Shown: positions 62,313 to 64,000 of the stretch, piece after piece
How positions within the stretch are numbered: position 1 is the first letter of the stretch
Layout: each line of letters begins with the position of its first letter
Assembly: GCA_012861695.1 (NCBI GenBank)
Contig: JAAOOA010001155.1
Span: 32,501 to 96,500 of the forward strand
Reading direction: 5' to 3'
DNA: 64,000 nucleotides
Source: Trematomus loennbergii
Taxonomy: Eukaryota > Chordata > Actinopteri > Perciformes > Nototheniidae
Made by a program: the position numbers and the translations under genes
Notes under the pieces: generated by a model
Seen by the model: the letters and a program-made list of their open reading frames with translations, nothing else
What the model was told of the DNA's origin: nothing
The model's database searches: none

Positions 62313-64000
62313 ACAAATGTAGTAGTAAAAAGTACAATATTGCCTCCTAAAGGCAGAAGTATATCCAGCTTACAATGGCAAAATGGTACTTAAACCATTC
62401 TTCCACTGGCAGAAAGGCAGATTGAAATGTGCTCTGCGATTTAACACAAGATACAAGATCGCTGAAGATTGCTCAACGTCTGGCCAGCTTCACTGTATTC
62501 CTCATCCTCAAAATTCAAATCAAGATTTTGAATCAAACCACACCGTCCTGTGTGATGATGTGTCTGGTTTCTCTGGCAGAAAGCTCTTTTTCCCGCCTGC
62601 CTGCTGGATGTTTGCTGGTTCTAACATAGCTCCTGACAGCGAGATACAATCATGTTCCTGGGATGGGTGAGGTCGCTTCAACCCCTAAAAATACTCAAAA
62701 TCTTATTTCAATTTCCCCTCACAGTGATCGCTTGATGTTTCATCGTATCTACTGTTTCCTGCTGGGAGATTTGGCTGAACCTCTCTGATTTTATCTATTG
62801 GCCCACTCGATTTCCATCAAAACCATGTCGGGACAGAAACATGAGACCCATGACCTCTGCTTCTCCTTTTCTGTGATGTTGACTTTTATGGAATATTATA
62901 TGTGGAGAAAAGCCAAAAGAAGACAGCCCCATTGATTAATAAATAGCTTTTTGTCATTTGTTTTGAATCAATATCTAACCTTTTCTTCCTCATGGTCTAT
63001 ACTCTGACTTTAAATCCAAAGAAAAAAGCATACTACTATGTCTGTGTTTCTATGCATGTGAATGACTTCGATCTCTATACAAATCTTTTTCTCAAGGACG
63101 ATTTTAATGCCCACATATGGATTTGTGTGTTAAACCTGTAGTCCCTCAGAGGATGCAGGACTGTAGCAGAAAGATGGCAACAGCAGAAGCAGAGCACAAA
63201 GGACTGTACATACAATGCAAATTCATTATATGAGCAAAATAGTAGATCAGAGGCTAAGACCTCATTTATTTAATGCTGGATAGGATAATTTGCCTGGAGT
63301 CAGTTTATTTCCTTTTGTAAGGTAAAGACTGAAAACAAATGTGTCTTTGTTTTACAACCGTTTAAGTGTTTGCTGTTAAGTTTGGCTGTTCAATCAGATG
63401 GAAAACTGCAGTATAAAAATACAAATATTGAAGAGGATTATTCTCCTGTTCAAACAAGAGCTTAAAAGGAGACTTGCGAAAAGCCTTTCCTCTGAATTCC
63501 TGAATTAAATTGAGTTTCTTCACAATTAAAGGCAACACGATGGCTGCTATTTATGCTGTGGCTATGGAGAACAGGTGGGTCATGTGACGCCAGGAGGCAA
63601 ACAGGGAATAATAGTTTCATAAGGTGAGTATTGCTAATTGTTCTGCAGGTGAGATGTGAAATAAAATGATCTGACCTGGGAGCCAGTGAGTAAACAAAAG
63701 GTAAAATACAATTGTTATGGAGGAGGGGAGACTAAAACACACAAAAGGGGCGCGGCAGGAGGTGAGAAAGCTCAGAAAAAGAGGCACGTTGACTGCAGCC
63801 CTCTCATTATAAAGGTCATTAGTGTTTCCCCTCCTCTGATTAATGACATCATTTAGATCAAAAGGCTACTTAACTCAAGACCTCTGAATGATAGTTTCGA
63901 GACAATAAGGTCATCAGAGAGGCAGCTCTCTCACTGCAGCCAACACAACGTAACACGCTTTAATAGAGCTGCACAATCAATATAATAACACAAAACTAAA
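62313..64000. other. Intergenic, no gene recognised
   Basis: No frame with family resemblance, no splice-consistent exons and no repeat boundaries recognised. Confidence 0.4.

Noticed and set aside
50000..64000. Short frames of 60-183 codons downstream of the minisatellite
   Set aside because: None shows family motifs, splice-consistent joining or conserved composition; several overlap on opposite strands.

Overview
This is a vertebrate nuclear genome window, almost certainly from a ray-finned (teleost) fish. It has small introns packed with fish-type DNA transposons (hAT elements, TTAA-flanked MITEs), tRNA-derived SINEs and LINE 3' tails, and no prokaryotic features. Two protein-coding genes are readable, both on the minus strand and head-to-tail. 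kif5b (kinesin-1 heavy chain) runs from its ATG at 25335 to its stop at 9, in 25 coding exons that rebuild a 966-residue protein. pold3 (DNA polymerase delta subunit 3) runs from its ATG at 37004 to a stop at 28420 in 12 exons. About 3 kb separates the pold3 stop from the kif5b start.

Layout: 1-25335, kif5b; its introns carry at least five hAT-type elements, several nested, plus MITEs and SINEs. 25336-28419, kif5b promoter region, three or four MITEs, and the pold3 3' flank. 28420-37004, pold3. 37005-37160, pold3 promoter with E2F-like and ETS-like sites. 37805-42600, a transposon cluster: a broken hAT transposase (itself split by a MITE), LINE tails, LTR-retroelement scraps, and a multi-exon-looking GIN-type integrase fragment. 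44466-49500, a minisatellite of about 88 copies of a 57-bp unit. 49500-64000, gene-poor sequence with MITEs, a SINE, a TG microsatellite and a local duplication.

Three points deserve attention. First, the 57-bp minisatellite unit is the terminal part of a TTAA-type MITE (including its TTAA and terminal repeat), and complete or partial copies of that MITE lie elsewhere in the window. Second, all pold3 exons and splice sites are present, but the frame is broken by single-base indels in four exons, while the kif5b reading frame is intact apart from one lost canonical splice acceptor. Similar one-base losses in the transposase and integrase remnants make assembly error a serious explanation. Third, an internal block (a BED-finger exon plus its donor and first-intron sequence, or part of it) recurs in five transposon copies with different termini.

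kif5b is a cytoplasmic microtubule motor and pold3 a nuclear replication and repair factor. Nothing here suggests they work together; their adjacency is simply gene order. I saw no convincing new multi-gene system.
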